The translations under genes were made by a program, and so were the position numbers. The notes beneath the pieces are model-generated. The model worked only from the letters and a program-made list of their open reading frames with translations, searched no databases and was not told the DNA's origin. Below, in pieces: positions 8,317 to 15,657 of a stretch of DNA of 64,000 nt. Origin of the DNA: Pseudomonas lactis (lineage in GTDB: Bacteria; Pseudomonadota; Gammaproteobacteria; Pseudomonadales; Pseudomonadaceae); contig NZ_JYLO01000008.1 in the NCBI RefSeq assembly GCF_001439845.1, forward strand, positions 186,001-250,000, read 5' to 3'. The stretch's first letter is position 1. Each line of letters opens with the position of its first letter.

Positions 8317-9521
8317 CAGGCGACCTGCTCATACCAAGGGCCAAACGGGTCGGGCAGCTGGCGCCAACCTTCGACACCCAGGGCCATTTCCTCATCGTTG
8401 AGCAAGCAGGCGTCCAGCTCGGTACGCATCTGGGCAAAGTCGATGTTTTGCCCGATAAACACCAGTTCCTGGCGGCAGTCACCGGTACTCAATTGCCAGT
8501 TGGCCATGATCGCCGCCACGCTTTCTTCGTCCTGCGGCCACTGGCTTTTCGGCACAAAGCGCCACCAACGCCCGGCAAATCCATGGCGCATCAACCCGCC
8601 CGCCTGGGACCAACTGCCCGCATCCTGATGTTTGCTGGCCAACCAGAAGAAACCTTTGGAGCGCAACAGTTTGCCGTTGACCCAGGGGCGGTCGATAAAG
8701 TCGAAAAACCGCTGTGGATGGAAGGGCCGGCGCGCACGGTAAGCGGTGGACGCTATGCCGTATTCCTCGGTTTCCGGCACATGCTCACCGCGCAATTCCT
8801 GCAACCAGCCCGGGGCTTGGGCGGCGCGCTCAAAGTCGAAACGGCCGGTGTTGAGGATCTTGTTTAGCGGCACTTCGCCCATGACCATCGGGATGATTTC
8901 CGCCTGGGCGTTGAGGCGCTCGAGGATGGCCATCAGTTCTTCGCGTTCGCGGCTGCTGATCAGATCGATCTTGCTGATCAGGATGACGTCGGCGAATTCG
9001 ATCTGTTCGATCAACAGGTCGGTGATGGAACGTTCATCTTCTTCACCGAGGGTTTCGCCCCGTGAAGCCAGGCTTTCGGCAGCCTGGTAGTCGAGCAGGA
9101 AATTCATACCGTCGACCACAGTGACCATGGTGTCCAGGCGTGCAATGTCGGCCAGGCTTTGCTCGTTTTCATCGCGAAACGTGAAGGTTTCGGCCACGGG
9201 CAAAGGTTCGGAAATACCGGTGGATTCGATCAGCAGGTAATCGAACCGGCCTTCCTTGGCGAGCTTTCCTACCTCTTCAAGCAAGTCTTCGCGCAAGGTG
9301 CAGCAGATGCAGCCATTGCTCATCTCCACCAGCTTTTCTTCCGAACGATTGAGCGTGACATCACGCTGCACTTCGCTGCCGTCGATGTTGATTTCGCTCA
9401 TGTCGTTGACGATCACCGCCACTCGCAGGTTGTCGCGGTTACGCAGGACATAATTGAGCAGCGTACTTTTACCGGCACCGAGAAAGCCGGACAACACGGT
9501 CACAGGGAGACGATTGGGCAT
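8316..9521 (-). CDS. zigA: Zinc-starvation metallochaperone GTPase ZigA (COG0523)
   Basis: A 401-residue G3E GTPase. Walker A is GFLGAGKST (residues 12-20), the CxCC motif is GCICCTLRED (Cys71, Cys73, Cys74), and a long C-terminal CobW domain begins near 'TAYRARRPFHPQRFFDFIDR'. The family is known from Acinetobacter ZigA and Pseudomonas homologues as a zinc-binding GTPase induced when zinc is scarce, thought to supply zinc to priority enzymes. It is the second gene of the dksA2 operon, 27 bases after dksA2, and is followed by DUF1826 with a one-base overlap. Confidence 0.92.
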   Translation of the reverse strand: MPNRLPVTVLSGFLGAGKSTLLNYVLRNRDNLRVAVIVNDMSEINIDGSEVQRDVTLNRSEEKLVEMSNGCICCTLREDLLEEVGKLAKEGRFDYLLIESTGISEPLPVAETFTFRDENEQSLADIARLDTMVTVVDGMNFLLDYQAAESLASRGETLGEEDERSITDLLIEQIEFADVILISKIDLISSREREELMAILERLNAQAEIIPMVMGEVPLNKILNTGRFDFERAAQAPGWLQELRGEHVPETEEYGIASTAYRARRPFHPQRFFDFIDRPWVNGKLLRSKGFFWLASKHQDAGSWSQAGGLMRHGFAGRWWRFVPKSQWPQDEESVAAIMANWQLSTGDCRQELVFIGQNIDFAQMRTELDACLLNDEEMALGVEGWRQLPDPFGPWYEQVA

Positions 9522-9548
9522 CAGGTATTCCTCATCAAGGTTGGCCGG

Positions 9549-9953
9549 TCAAACTGCCCGTTTATGGCGTTCGCGCAGCTCTTCACGTTCTTTGGCTTCG
9601 ATACATAAGGTGGCGGTGGGACGCAGCAGCAGGCGTTGCAGGCCGATGGGCTCGCCGGTTTCACGGCACCAGCCGTATTCGCCACGGGCCAGCAATTCCA
9701 GGGCGTCGTCGATCTTGTCCAACAGCTTCTTTTCACGCTCCAGCAGGCGCAGTTGCCATTGGCGTTGCTCTTCGGCACTGCCGATATCCGCCAGGTCGCT
9801 GTTGGTTTCCTGCTCGCGCAGCGCCTGGAACTGCGCGTCGATACGGGCTTGCAAGTCATCGCGCTGAGCCAGCAACAGTTCGCGGAAAAAACGCTGCTGG
9901 GCCTCGTTCATGTAGTCGGCCGCTGGTTGGGCCAAAAGATCGTGTTCGGTCAT
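9549..9953 (-). CDS. dksA2: DksA2, zinc-independent paralogue of DksA
   Basis: A 134-residue DksA/TraR-family protein that binds RNA polymerase in the secondary channel and works with ppGpp. The N-terminal coiled coil (about residues 15-90) carries the tip 'DLADIGSAEEQ'. The C-terminal finger reads CRET...CIEA: Cys96, Thr99, Cys117 and Ala120, so only two of the four zinc-binding cysteines of normal DksA remain. This is the known signature of DksA2, which replaces zinc-dependent DksA when zinc is lacking. It is the first gene of a four-gene operon, and its start is 34 bases from the Zur box. Confidence 0.95.
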   Translation of the reverse strand: MTEHDLLAQPAADYMNEAQQRFFRELLLAQRDDLQARIDAQFQALREQETNSDLADIGSAEEQRQWQLRLLEREKKLLDKIDDALELLARGEYGWCRETGEPIGLQRLLLRPTATLCIEAKEREELRERHKRAV

Positions 9954-9986
9954 GGGAAGCGGTTCGCGGGTCGGGCTGTGCTTTTA

Positions 9987-10001
9987 TGTTATAGTATAAC
10001 A
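9987..10001. promoter_or_regulatory. Zur box 1 (dksA2 operon / small secreted protein)
   Basis: TGTTATAGTATAACA is a perfect 7-1-7 palindrome matching the Zur operator of gammaproteobacteria. It lies between the divergent dksA2 operon and the gene starting at 10080, so one dimer site could control both. The same 15-base site (opposite strand) occurs at 11739-11753. Confidence 0.92.
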
Positions 10002-10079
10002 ATACAAATAAGCCAATCCCTCTTGCTCGCCGCGACGAAGGGCGCAATGCTGGGTCACCTGCCTATGTTGAGAACCTCG

Positions 10080-10448
10080 ATGAAATACCTGCTGTGCGCG
10101 CTGCTATTGGCAGTAGCCGGGCCTGCCTGCGCCCAGGCACCCAGCCTGTTGGCCAAGTGCACACGCAGCGCCAACCTGCTGGCGTGTGTGGACCCGTTGG
10201 GCAATGCCTATAGCGTGGCGACCGTCGGCAGCACCACTTACCTGCGCGGATTCGAAGTGATCGGCAAACGCTATTGGGCGCAGACCAACAGCCGGTATGG
10301 GCAACTGACGTTCTTTACCGGGTTCGCATCGGATGGCGAGGCGTGGGTCGGCTACACGCGGCGCGTGGGCTGGACCACCATCAACCGCTTTTCCAGCTCA
10401 GGAGGCGCCAGCGCCAAGTTCACCTGCAGCCGAATGACCGGCTGTTAG
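10080..10448 (+). CDS. Small secreted Cys-containing protein, candidate Zur regulon member
   Basis: A 122-residue protein that I do not recognise as a characterised family. The chosen ATG gives a clear signal peptide (MKYLLCALLLAVAGPACAQA, cleavage after residue 20 likely). The predicted mature chain has four cysteines (27, 36, 116, 122), which could form two disulfides, and a Gly/Ser/aromatic-rich beta-like middle (GFASDGEAWVGYTRRVGW). In-frame ATGs at 10047 and 10065 would put extra residues before the signal peptide. It starts about 80 bases from Zur box 1, and its stop overlaps the convergent amidase gene by 4 bases. An unassigned gene occupies the same place between dksA2 and the amidase in P. 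aeruginosa, as I recall. No function is claimed. Confidence 0.72.
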   Translation: MKYLLCALLLAVAGPACAQAPSLLAKCTRSANLLACVDPLGNAYSVATVGSTTYLRGFEVIGKRYWAQTNSRYGQLTFFTGFASDGEAWVGYTRRVGWTTINRFSSSGGASAKFTCSRMTGC

Positions 10449-11656
10449 GCCTGGCTGTTTTTCTGCGCCTGCACCCAGGCCATGTAGCTGTTCATGGGTG
10501 GGTTCTTCTGGAAGTAACGTTTGAGGCCTTCGAAAAGGCCATCCGCCACCGCCTGTTGATGGCGCGCCGTCACCAGCCGCTGGGCGTCGCGCGCATTGGA
10601 GATGAACCCGGTCTCCACCAGAATCGAGGGTACGTCCGGTGACTTGAGCACGGCGAACCCGGCCTGCTCCACACGTTTCTGATGCAGGCTGGTGATGTTC
10701 TGCAGGCTGCCCAATACCGAGCTGCCCAGTTGCAGGCTGGAGGCGATGGTCGCATTCATCGACATGTCGAGAATGACCCCGGCCAGCATCGGGTCCTTGT
10801 CCTTCAGATTGAGCAAGGTGGTGGCGCCCAGCAAGTCGGCGCCATTTTCGCGCTGGGCCATGAAACGTGCCGTAGCCGAAGTAGCGCCCCCTTCCGACAA
10901 CGCATACACCGAGGCGCCCGACGCGGTCAGCCGTGGCGCGGCGTCGGCATGCACTGAGATAAACATATCGGCCTTGTGCTGACGGGCGATGTCCACGCGC
11001 TTGCGCAGTGGCACGAAGAAGTCGTCGTTGCGCACCAGTTTTACGTCAAAACCCTTTTCGCGCTTCAAGCGTTTAGCCAACAACTGAGCAATCGACAGCA
11101 CCACATCTTTTTCGCGCTGGCCCTTGGAGCCAATGGCACCTGGGTCTTTGCCGCCATGGCCGGGGTCGACCACCACGATGATGTCGCGCTTGGGATGCGC
11201 CTTGTCTACCGGCGTCACCAAGGGTGCCGGCTCTGCGGCGATTTGCCGGGGCGCACGGGTCGCGTTGGTCAAATCCAGCACCAGGCGATGGCCTTGGCCA
11301 TCCTGGGGCGGCAGCACGAAGCTGTTGAGCTGCATGGGCTCGACCAGGTCCAGCACGATGCGCGTATCGCTCTTGCCGAAATGCCCGGAACGGATCGAGG
11401 TAATCCCACTGTTCTTCAACGCCAATTGGGAAAAGTCGCCGCTGAGCCCGGCGCCACTCAAGTCGATGATCAAGCGGTCCGGTGAGGTCAGGGAAAAGGT
11501 CTTGTATTGCACCGGGCCGCTGAGGTCGAACACCAGGCGCAGCTTATCGTCCGAGCGCCACAGGCGTGCATTACGAATCTGTGTGGCGTAAGCCCCCAAA
11601 GGCAAGGTGAACAGAGGGCTGACCAGCAGCAGGTTAAGGAGCTGACGTCTGTGCAT
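10445..11656 (-). CDS. amiA: N-acetylmuramoyl-L-alanine amidase with AMIN domain
   Basis: A 403-residue periplasmic amidase that cleaves the amide bond between MurNAc and the stem peptide. After a signal peptide (about 1-25), an AMIN domain spans roughly 28-140, and the Amidase_3 catalytic domain runs from 'IIVVVDPGHGGKDPGAIG'. Zinc ligands expected for the fold are present: His in DPGHGG, Glu in 'GQREKDVVLS', His in 'ISVHADAAP', and the catalytic Glu in 'ILVETGFIS'. There is no LysM domain. It is divergent from folE2 with Zur box 2 between them, as in P. aeruginosa, where the homologue is called amiA. A zinc enzyme induced by zinc lack suggests turnover or replacement of another amidase; this is inference. 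Confidence 0.92.
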   Translation of the reverse strand: MHRRQLLNLLLVSPLFTLPLGAYATQIRNARLWRSDDKLRLVFDLSGPVQYKTFSLTSPDRLIIDLSGAGLSGDFSQLALKNSGITSIRSGHFGKSDTRIVLDLVEPMQLNSFVLPPQDGQGHRLVLDLTNATRAPRQIAAEPAPLVTPVDKAHPKRDIIVVVDPGHGGKDPGAIGSKGQREKDVVLSIAQLLAKRLKREKGFDVKLVRNDDFFVPLRKRVDIARQHKADMFISVHADAAPRLTASGASVYALSEGGATSATARFMAQRENGADLLGATTLLNLKDKDPMLAGVILDMSMNATIASSLQLGSSVLGSLQNITSLHQKRVEQAGFAVLKSPDVPSILVETGFISNARDAQRLVTARHQQAVADGLFEGLKRYFQKNPPMNSYMAWVQAQKNSQA

Positions 11657-11738
11657 GACATATACCGCAGATAAAGGAGCGTCCCTACTCGATATGACTG
11701 AACAAAGGCTGGAGCAGAAAATTCATCGTAGCTCGTAT

Positions 11739-11753
11739 TGTTATACTATAACA
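11739..11753. promoter_or_regulatory. Zur box 2 (amidase / folE2-transporter operon)
   Basis: TGTTATACTATAACA, a perfect 7-1-7 palindrome, is the reverse complement of Zur box 1. It lies 32 bases before the folE2 start and about 80 bases before the amidase start on the other strand, so it probably serves both directions. Confidence 0.92.
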
Positions 11754-11784
11754 TGTCGAATTATTTCCAACGATGGACCTGCTT

Positions 11785-12675
11785 ATGAACGCGCTGACTC
11801 TGCCGGATATCGCCGCGCAGGCTTCACGCCAAGCCTTGCCACTCGACTGGGTGGGGATGTGCGGCATCGCCTTGCCGATCCTGATTGACGGTCAACACCT
11901 GACCGCCACCGCCGACGCGGGTGTAAGCCTGGACGACGGCACGGCCCGTGGCATTCATATGTCACGCCTGTACCTGGCCCTGGAAATGCTTGATCAACAG
12001 CCGCTGACATCGGCACTGCTGCGTAATGTACTGCAGCGTTTTCTCGACACACATGAAGGTTTATCTAAGAACGCATACCTGCGCATCCACACCCAGCTGC
12101 TGCTTAAACGCCCTGCCCTGGTCAGCCCATTAGCCGGCTGGAAGACCTACCCCGTGAGCATCGAAGCGCGCCTGGAAAACCAGATGTTCCACGTGGAACT
12201 AAAAATTGACGTTACTTATTCCTCAACCTGCCCTTGCTCCGCCGCCCTCGCCAGGCAGTTGATTCAGCAGCAATTTGTCGATGATTTCGCCAATACGCCG
12301 TTGCAGCACGAAGCGGTGCTGGCCTGGCTTGGCAGTGCCAACGGCATCGTCGCCACACCCCATAGCCAACGCAGCAGCGCGCAGTTGCACGTTCAGTTGC
12401 AAGGTACTGACCTGCCGATAGTCGACTTGATCAACGCTGCCGAAGCCGCGCTCGGCACCGCCGTACAAACCGCGGTGAAACGCGCAGACGAACAAGCCTT
12501 CGCCCTGGCCAACGGGCAGAACCTGATGTTCTGCGAAGACGCCGCTCGCCGCCTACACCTCGCCTTGAAACGCTCGGATGCCATCAACGCCTTCCACCTC
12601 AAAGTGATCCACGCCGAAAGCCTGCACGCGCACGATGCCGTGGCTGAAAGCCGCTGGACGAGAGCTTCTGCATGA
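11785..12675 (+). CDS. folE2: GTP cyclohydrolase FolE2 (type IB), zinc-sparing
   Basis: A 296-residue enzyme converting GTP to dihydroneopterin triphosphate, the first step of folate synthesis. Type IB enzymes do not depend on zinc and replace zinc-requiring FolE under starvation. Family residues are present: 'GIHMSRLY' (His58), 'YPVSIEA', and the catalytic-cysteine segment 'TYSSTCPCSAALA' (Cys149, Cys151). I take the ATG at 11785 rather than the one at 11773, since the alignment of the family begins near 'LPDIA'; this is not certain. It is the first gene of a six-gene operon and overlaps the transporter ATPase gene by 4 bases. Codons for 'FHVE' within it form a parS-like site (12185-12200). 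Confidence 0.94.
   Translation: MNALTLPDIAAQASRQALPLDWVGMCGIALPILIDGQHLTATADAGVSLDDGTARGIHMSRLYLALEMLDQQPLTSALLRNVLQRFLDTHEGLSKNAYLRIHTQLLLKRPALVSPLAGWKTYPVSIEARLENQMFHVELKIDVTYSSTCPCSAALARQLIQQQFVDDFANTPLQHEAVLAWLGSANGIVATPHSQRSSAQLHVQLQGTDLPIVDLINAAEAALGTAVQTAVKRADEQAFALANGQNLMFCEDAARRLHLALKRSDAINAFHLKVIHAESLHAHDAVAESRWTRASA
12185..12200. other. parS-like site inside folE2
   Basis: TGTTCCACGTGGAACT matches the ParB-binding consensus TGTTCCACGTGGAACA at 15 of 16 positions. It lies in codons for Met-Phe-His-Val-Glu-Leu. It is about 47 kb from oriC, much further than the two sites in recF. ParB binding is plausible but unproven. Confidence 0.65.
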
Positions 12676-13340
12676 TCACCTGCAACGCGTTGTGCTGGGG
12701 TGCCCCCGGGCAACCGCTCACCCCGGCACTGAATTTGACCCTGCAAAAAGGCAGCCTCACCGGCATCATCGGCGCCAACGGCACGGGCAAGAGCAGCCTG
12801 CTCAAAGTCATCGCCGGCCTGCAAAAGCCTTTGGCGGGAAAAGTCATCGTGGATGTTCCACGCCGTGGCGGCCTGGCCTTCTTGCCCCAGCAGCAACACT
12901 TGGACCGCCAGTTTCCTATCAGCCTGCAAGAACTGGTGGCTGCAGGTTTTTGGGGCACCCAACACACCGCTCAACAACGCAGCCAACGCCTGCAAGCGGT
13001 GCTGGAAGACTGGTGTCTGATTGGCCTGGAACACCGCCCCTTGATGGCACTGTCCGGCGGCGAATTGCAGCGCGCCCTGCTGGCACGCATGAGCCTGGCC
13101 GAGGCGCCGGTTCTGCTACTCGACGAACCTCATGCAGCCCTCGACGAGGACGGCCAGGCGCTGTGCTGGCAACACATCCATGCCTGGCACAGCGAAGGCC
13201 GCACCCTGGTGATCGTCTGCCATGACCTGGCCTCCGTGCGTCACCACACCCAGCACGTACTGCAGATCAAAAACACCGGCTGCCTATTTGGCCCCAGCAA
13301 AGAGCTGATCCGCCCGCAACCGCAGATGCAGGTGGCCTGA
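12672..13340 (+). CDS. Zinc ABC transporter, ATP-binding subunit (ZnuC-like)
   Basis: A 222-residue ATPase of a cluster-9 metal ABC importer. Walker A is GANGTGKSS (about residues 34-42), the Q-loop lies in 'LAFLPQQQHLDRQFP', the signature is LSGGELQRAL, Walker B is VLLLDEPHAAL, and the switch His is in 'VIVCHDLASV'. The start overlaps the folE2 stop (ATGA), which implies translational coupling. Together with the permease and binding protein that follow it forms a complete importer. Because the operon starts at a Zur box, zinc is the likely substrate. It is probably a second importer besides the usual ZnuABC, which is not in this window. Confidence 0.88.
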   Translation: MITCNALCWGAPGQPLTPALNLTLQKGSLTGIIGANGTGKSSLLKVIAGLQKPLAGKVIVDVPRRGGLAFLPQQQHLDRQFPISLQELVAAGFWGTQHTAQQRSQRLQAVLEDWCLIGLEHRPLMALSGGELQRALLARMSLAEAPVLLLDEPHAALDEDGQALCWQHIHAWHSEGRTLVIVCHDLASVRHHTQHVLQIKNTGCLFGPSKELIRPQPQMQVA

Positions 13341-14207
13341 ATGCACTTCACTGCCCACTTGTGGCTGCCGTTTCATGAGTTCGTTTTTATGCGCCGCGCA
13401 CTCATCGGCGGTTTGGTGCTCGCTTGCAGCACCGCGCCGCTGGGGGTGTTTCTGATCCTGCGGCGCATGAGCCTGATCGGTGATGCGGTAGCCCACGGCA
13501 TCCTGCCCGGCGCCGCTCTGGGTTTCTGGTTCGCCGGCCTGAGCCTGCCCGCGCTGACCCTCGGCGGCCTGGGTGCGGGACTGAGTATGGCCGGCCTGGC
13601 TGCGTGGATCACCCGCCGCACCGGGCTGCGCGAAGACGCCAGCCTCGCGGCCATCTACCCCATTTCTCTGGCCGCCGGCGTGCTGATCCTGGGCCTTGCC
13701 GGCAAGCGCCTGGACCTGCTGCACCTGCTGTTCGGCTCTGCCCTGGCCGTGGATCAAACCACCCTGACCGGCATGCTCTGGGTTTCGGGTTTCAGCCTGA
13801 TCGCCATGGCGCTGATCTACAAACCGCTGCTATTGGACACCCTCGACCCGCTGTTCCTGCAAACGGTCAGCCGCCTCGGCCCCCTCGCCCATGGCGTATT
13901 CCTGACCCTGGTGGTGCTGAACCTGGTGATCGGTTTCCAGGCCATCGGCGCGCTGATGGTGGTCGGTTTGATGATGTTGCCGGCCATCGCCTCACGCTTC
14001 TGGAGTCGACGCCTGCCGGTGTTGATCGCAGTATCGGCGCTGCTGGGCTGCCTGTCGGTGTGGTTGGGCTTACTGCTGTCGTTCTACTACTCACTGCCCA
14101 GTGGGCCGGCAATCGTGCTGGTGGCGGGCGCTGGGTATTTGTTGTCCGTGGTGTTCGGTCCGGTGCACGGTTTGTTGCGCCGCCCGCCTTTGCTCACATC
14201 CCAATGA
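13341..14207 (+). CDS. Zinc ABC transporter, permease subunit (ZnuB-like)
   Basis: A 288-residue inner-membrane permease of the ABC-3 family, with about eight hydrophobic segments between residues 15 and 275. The family motifs 'LILRRMSLIGDAVAHGILPG' and 'IGFQAIGALMVVGLMMLPA' are clear; the latter is the coupling-helix region that contacts the ATPase. The gene begins directly after the stop of the ATPase gene with no spacer, and the binding protein gene follows after 11 bases. It would form a homodimeric channel for divalent metal in the Zur-controlled operon. Confidence 0.9.
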   Translation: MHFTAHLWLPFHEFVFMRRALIGGLVLACSTAPLGVFLILRRMSLIGDAVAHGILPGAALGFWFAGLSLPALTLGGLGAGLSMAGLAAWITRRTGLREDASLAAIYPISLAAGVLILGLAGKRLDLLHLLFGSALAVDQTTLTGMLWVSGFSLIAMALIYKPLLLDTLDPLFLQTVSRLGPLAHGVFLTLVVLNLVIGFQAIGALMVVGLMMLPAIASRFWSRRLPVLIAVSALLGCLSVWLGLLLSFYYSLPSGPAIVLVAGAGYLLSVVFGPVHGLLRRPPLLTSQ

Positions 14208-14218
14208 GGTGTTTCCCC

Positions 14219-15097
14219 ATGCGCGCTCTACTCGTGCTGTTCAGTCTGCTGCTACCGCTGTCGATGGCTCACGCGGCAGACAAACTCCAAGTGGTCACCA
14301 GCTTCAGTATTCTCGATGACATCACCCACCAGATCGGTGGGGAGCATATCCAGATCAGCAACATGGTCGGCCCGGACGCCGATGCTCATACCTATGAACC
14401 CACGCCGGATGACGCCAAGGCACTGCTCAAGGCCAAGGTCATCATCAAGAACGGCCTGGGTTTCGAGCCGTGGCTGGACCGCCTGGTCACCAGCACCGAA
14501 ACCAAGGCAACGGTGGTCACCGCCAGCAAAGGCGTGATTTCCCACACCATGGACGAGGATGGCGAAACCATTCCCGACCCGCATGCCTGGCACAACCTGG
14601 CCAATGCCGAGATCTATGTGAGCAACATCACCAAGGCCCTGGTGGCCGCCGACCCGGCAAACAAGACCGCCTACCTGCGCAACAGCCAGGCCTACCTCAA
14701 ACAAATCCATAGCCTGCTGGAAGAGGCCAAAGCCAAGTTCGGCGCCCTGCCACCGGGTAACCGCCGCATCGTCACCTCCCATGACGCCTTCGGCTACCTG
14801 GGCCAGGCCTATGGCATCCAGTTCCTCGCGCCCCAGGGCTTGTCCACCGAACGTGACCCTTCGGCTGCTGAAGTTGCCGCGCTAATCACCCAGATTCGCA
14901 AGGACAAGGTCAAAGCCGTGTTCATGGAAAACATCAAAGACTCACGCCTGCTCAAGCAGATCGCTGACGAAAGCGGCGCACAGATCGGCGGCACGCTGTA
15001 CTCCGACGCCCTCGCCGCAGAAGGCCCGGCCAGCACCTTTCTCGGGCTGTTCGAATACAACCTCAACACCCTGTGCGCCGCACTGAGCCAGCCATGA
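14219..15097 (+). CDS. Zinc ABC transporter, periplasmic binding protein (ZnuA-like, no His loop)
   Basis: A 292-residue cluster A-I metal-binding protein. A signal peptide covers about 1-19. Expected metal ligands are His57 (DADAHTYEP), His122 (DPHAWHN), His188 (TSHDAFGYLG) and Asp263 (GTLYSDAL). Between residues about 105 and 121 it lacks the long His-rich loop of classical ZnuA, so it resembles the loop-less subfamily that can bind Zn or Mn; the Zur box in front of the operon argues for zinc. The ATG at 14219 is preceded by GAGG and starts the signal peptide; an in-frame ATG at 14204 would add five residues. It overlaps the carbonic anhydrase gene by 4 bases. Confidence 0.9.
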   Translation: MRALLVLFSLLLPLSMAHAADKLQVVTSFSILDDITHQIGGEHIQISNMVGPDADAHTYEPTPDDAKALLKAKVIIKNGLGFEPWLDRLVTSTETKATVVTASKGVISHTMDEDGETIPDPHAWHNLANAEIYVSNITKALVAADPANKTAYLRNSQAYLKQIHSLLEEAKAKFGALPPGNRRIVTSHDAFGYLGQAYGIQFLAPQGLSTERDPSAAEVAALITQIRKDKVKAVFMENIKDSRLLKQIADESGAQIGGTLYSDALAAEGPASTFLGLFEYNLNTLCAALSQP

Positions 15098-15654
15098 TCC
15101 GCAAAAATCCTTCCGGCGACCTGCCGGTGATTGCCGAATCGGCCTACGTCGACAAGACCGCGATCATCTGCGGCAAAGTCATCATCGGCGAGAACGTGTT
15201 CGTTGGCCCTTACGCCGTGATCCGCGCCGACGAAGTTGATGCCAGCGGCGCCATGGACCCGATCACCATCGGCGCCAACTCCAACATCCAGGACGGCGTG
15301 GTCATCCACTCCAAGTCCGGCGCAGCGGTGACCATCGGCGAATTCACCTCCATTGCTCACCGCTCCATCGTCCACGGCCCCTGTACGGTGGGCAACCGCG
15401 TGTTTATTGGCTTCAACAGCGTGCTGTTCAATTGCGCCGTGGGCGATGGATGCGTGGTGCGCCACAACTCGGTGGTCGACGGCCGCGACCTGCCCGCCGC
15501 GTTCTACGTGCCCTCCACGACGCGTATCGGCCCCAACACGGATCTGTCGCAGTTTCCGCCGGTGAGTGTCAGCGCCTCGGAGTTTTCCGAAGACGTGGCA
15601 CGCACCAACGTCGACCTGGTACGCGGCTACAAAGCCCTGCAAAACGAGTTCTGA
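15094..15654 (+). CDS. Gamma-class carbonic anhydrase family protein
   Basis: A 186-residue left-handed beta-helix protein with hexapeptide repeats (for example IGENVFVGPYAVI, VTIGEFTSIAHRS, VGNRVFIGFNSVL). The three His that bind the metal in gamma carbonic anhydrases are present: His72 (VVIHSKSG), His89 (SIAHRS) and His94 (IVHGP). Gamma enzymes can work with Fe or Co in place of Zn, which would suit a zinc-starvation operon as a backup for zinc carbonic anhydrases; catalytic activity cannot be judged from sequence. The start overlaps the binding protein gene (ATGA), and pyrQ follows after 3 bases. Confidence 0.87.
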   Translation: MIRKNPSGDLPVIAESAYVDKTAIICGKVIIGENVFVGPYAVIRADEVDASGAMDPITIGANSNIQDGVVIHSKSGAAVTIGEFTSIAHRSIVHGPCTVGNRVFIGFNSVLFNCAVGDGCVVRHNSVVDGRDLPAAFYVPSTTRIGPNTDLSQFPPVSVSASEFSEDVARTNVDLVRGYKALQNEF

Positions 15655-15657
15655 ACC

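Noticed and set aside
12850..12870. TGTTCCACGCCGTGG, at first sight another parS
   Set aside because: Only the left half matches; the right half departs from GTGGAACA.
13604..14218. Upstream extension of the ABC binding protein frame
   Set aside because: It overlaps the permease gene; the signal peptide and GAGG place the start at 14219.
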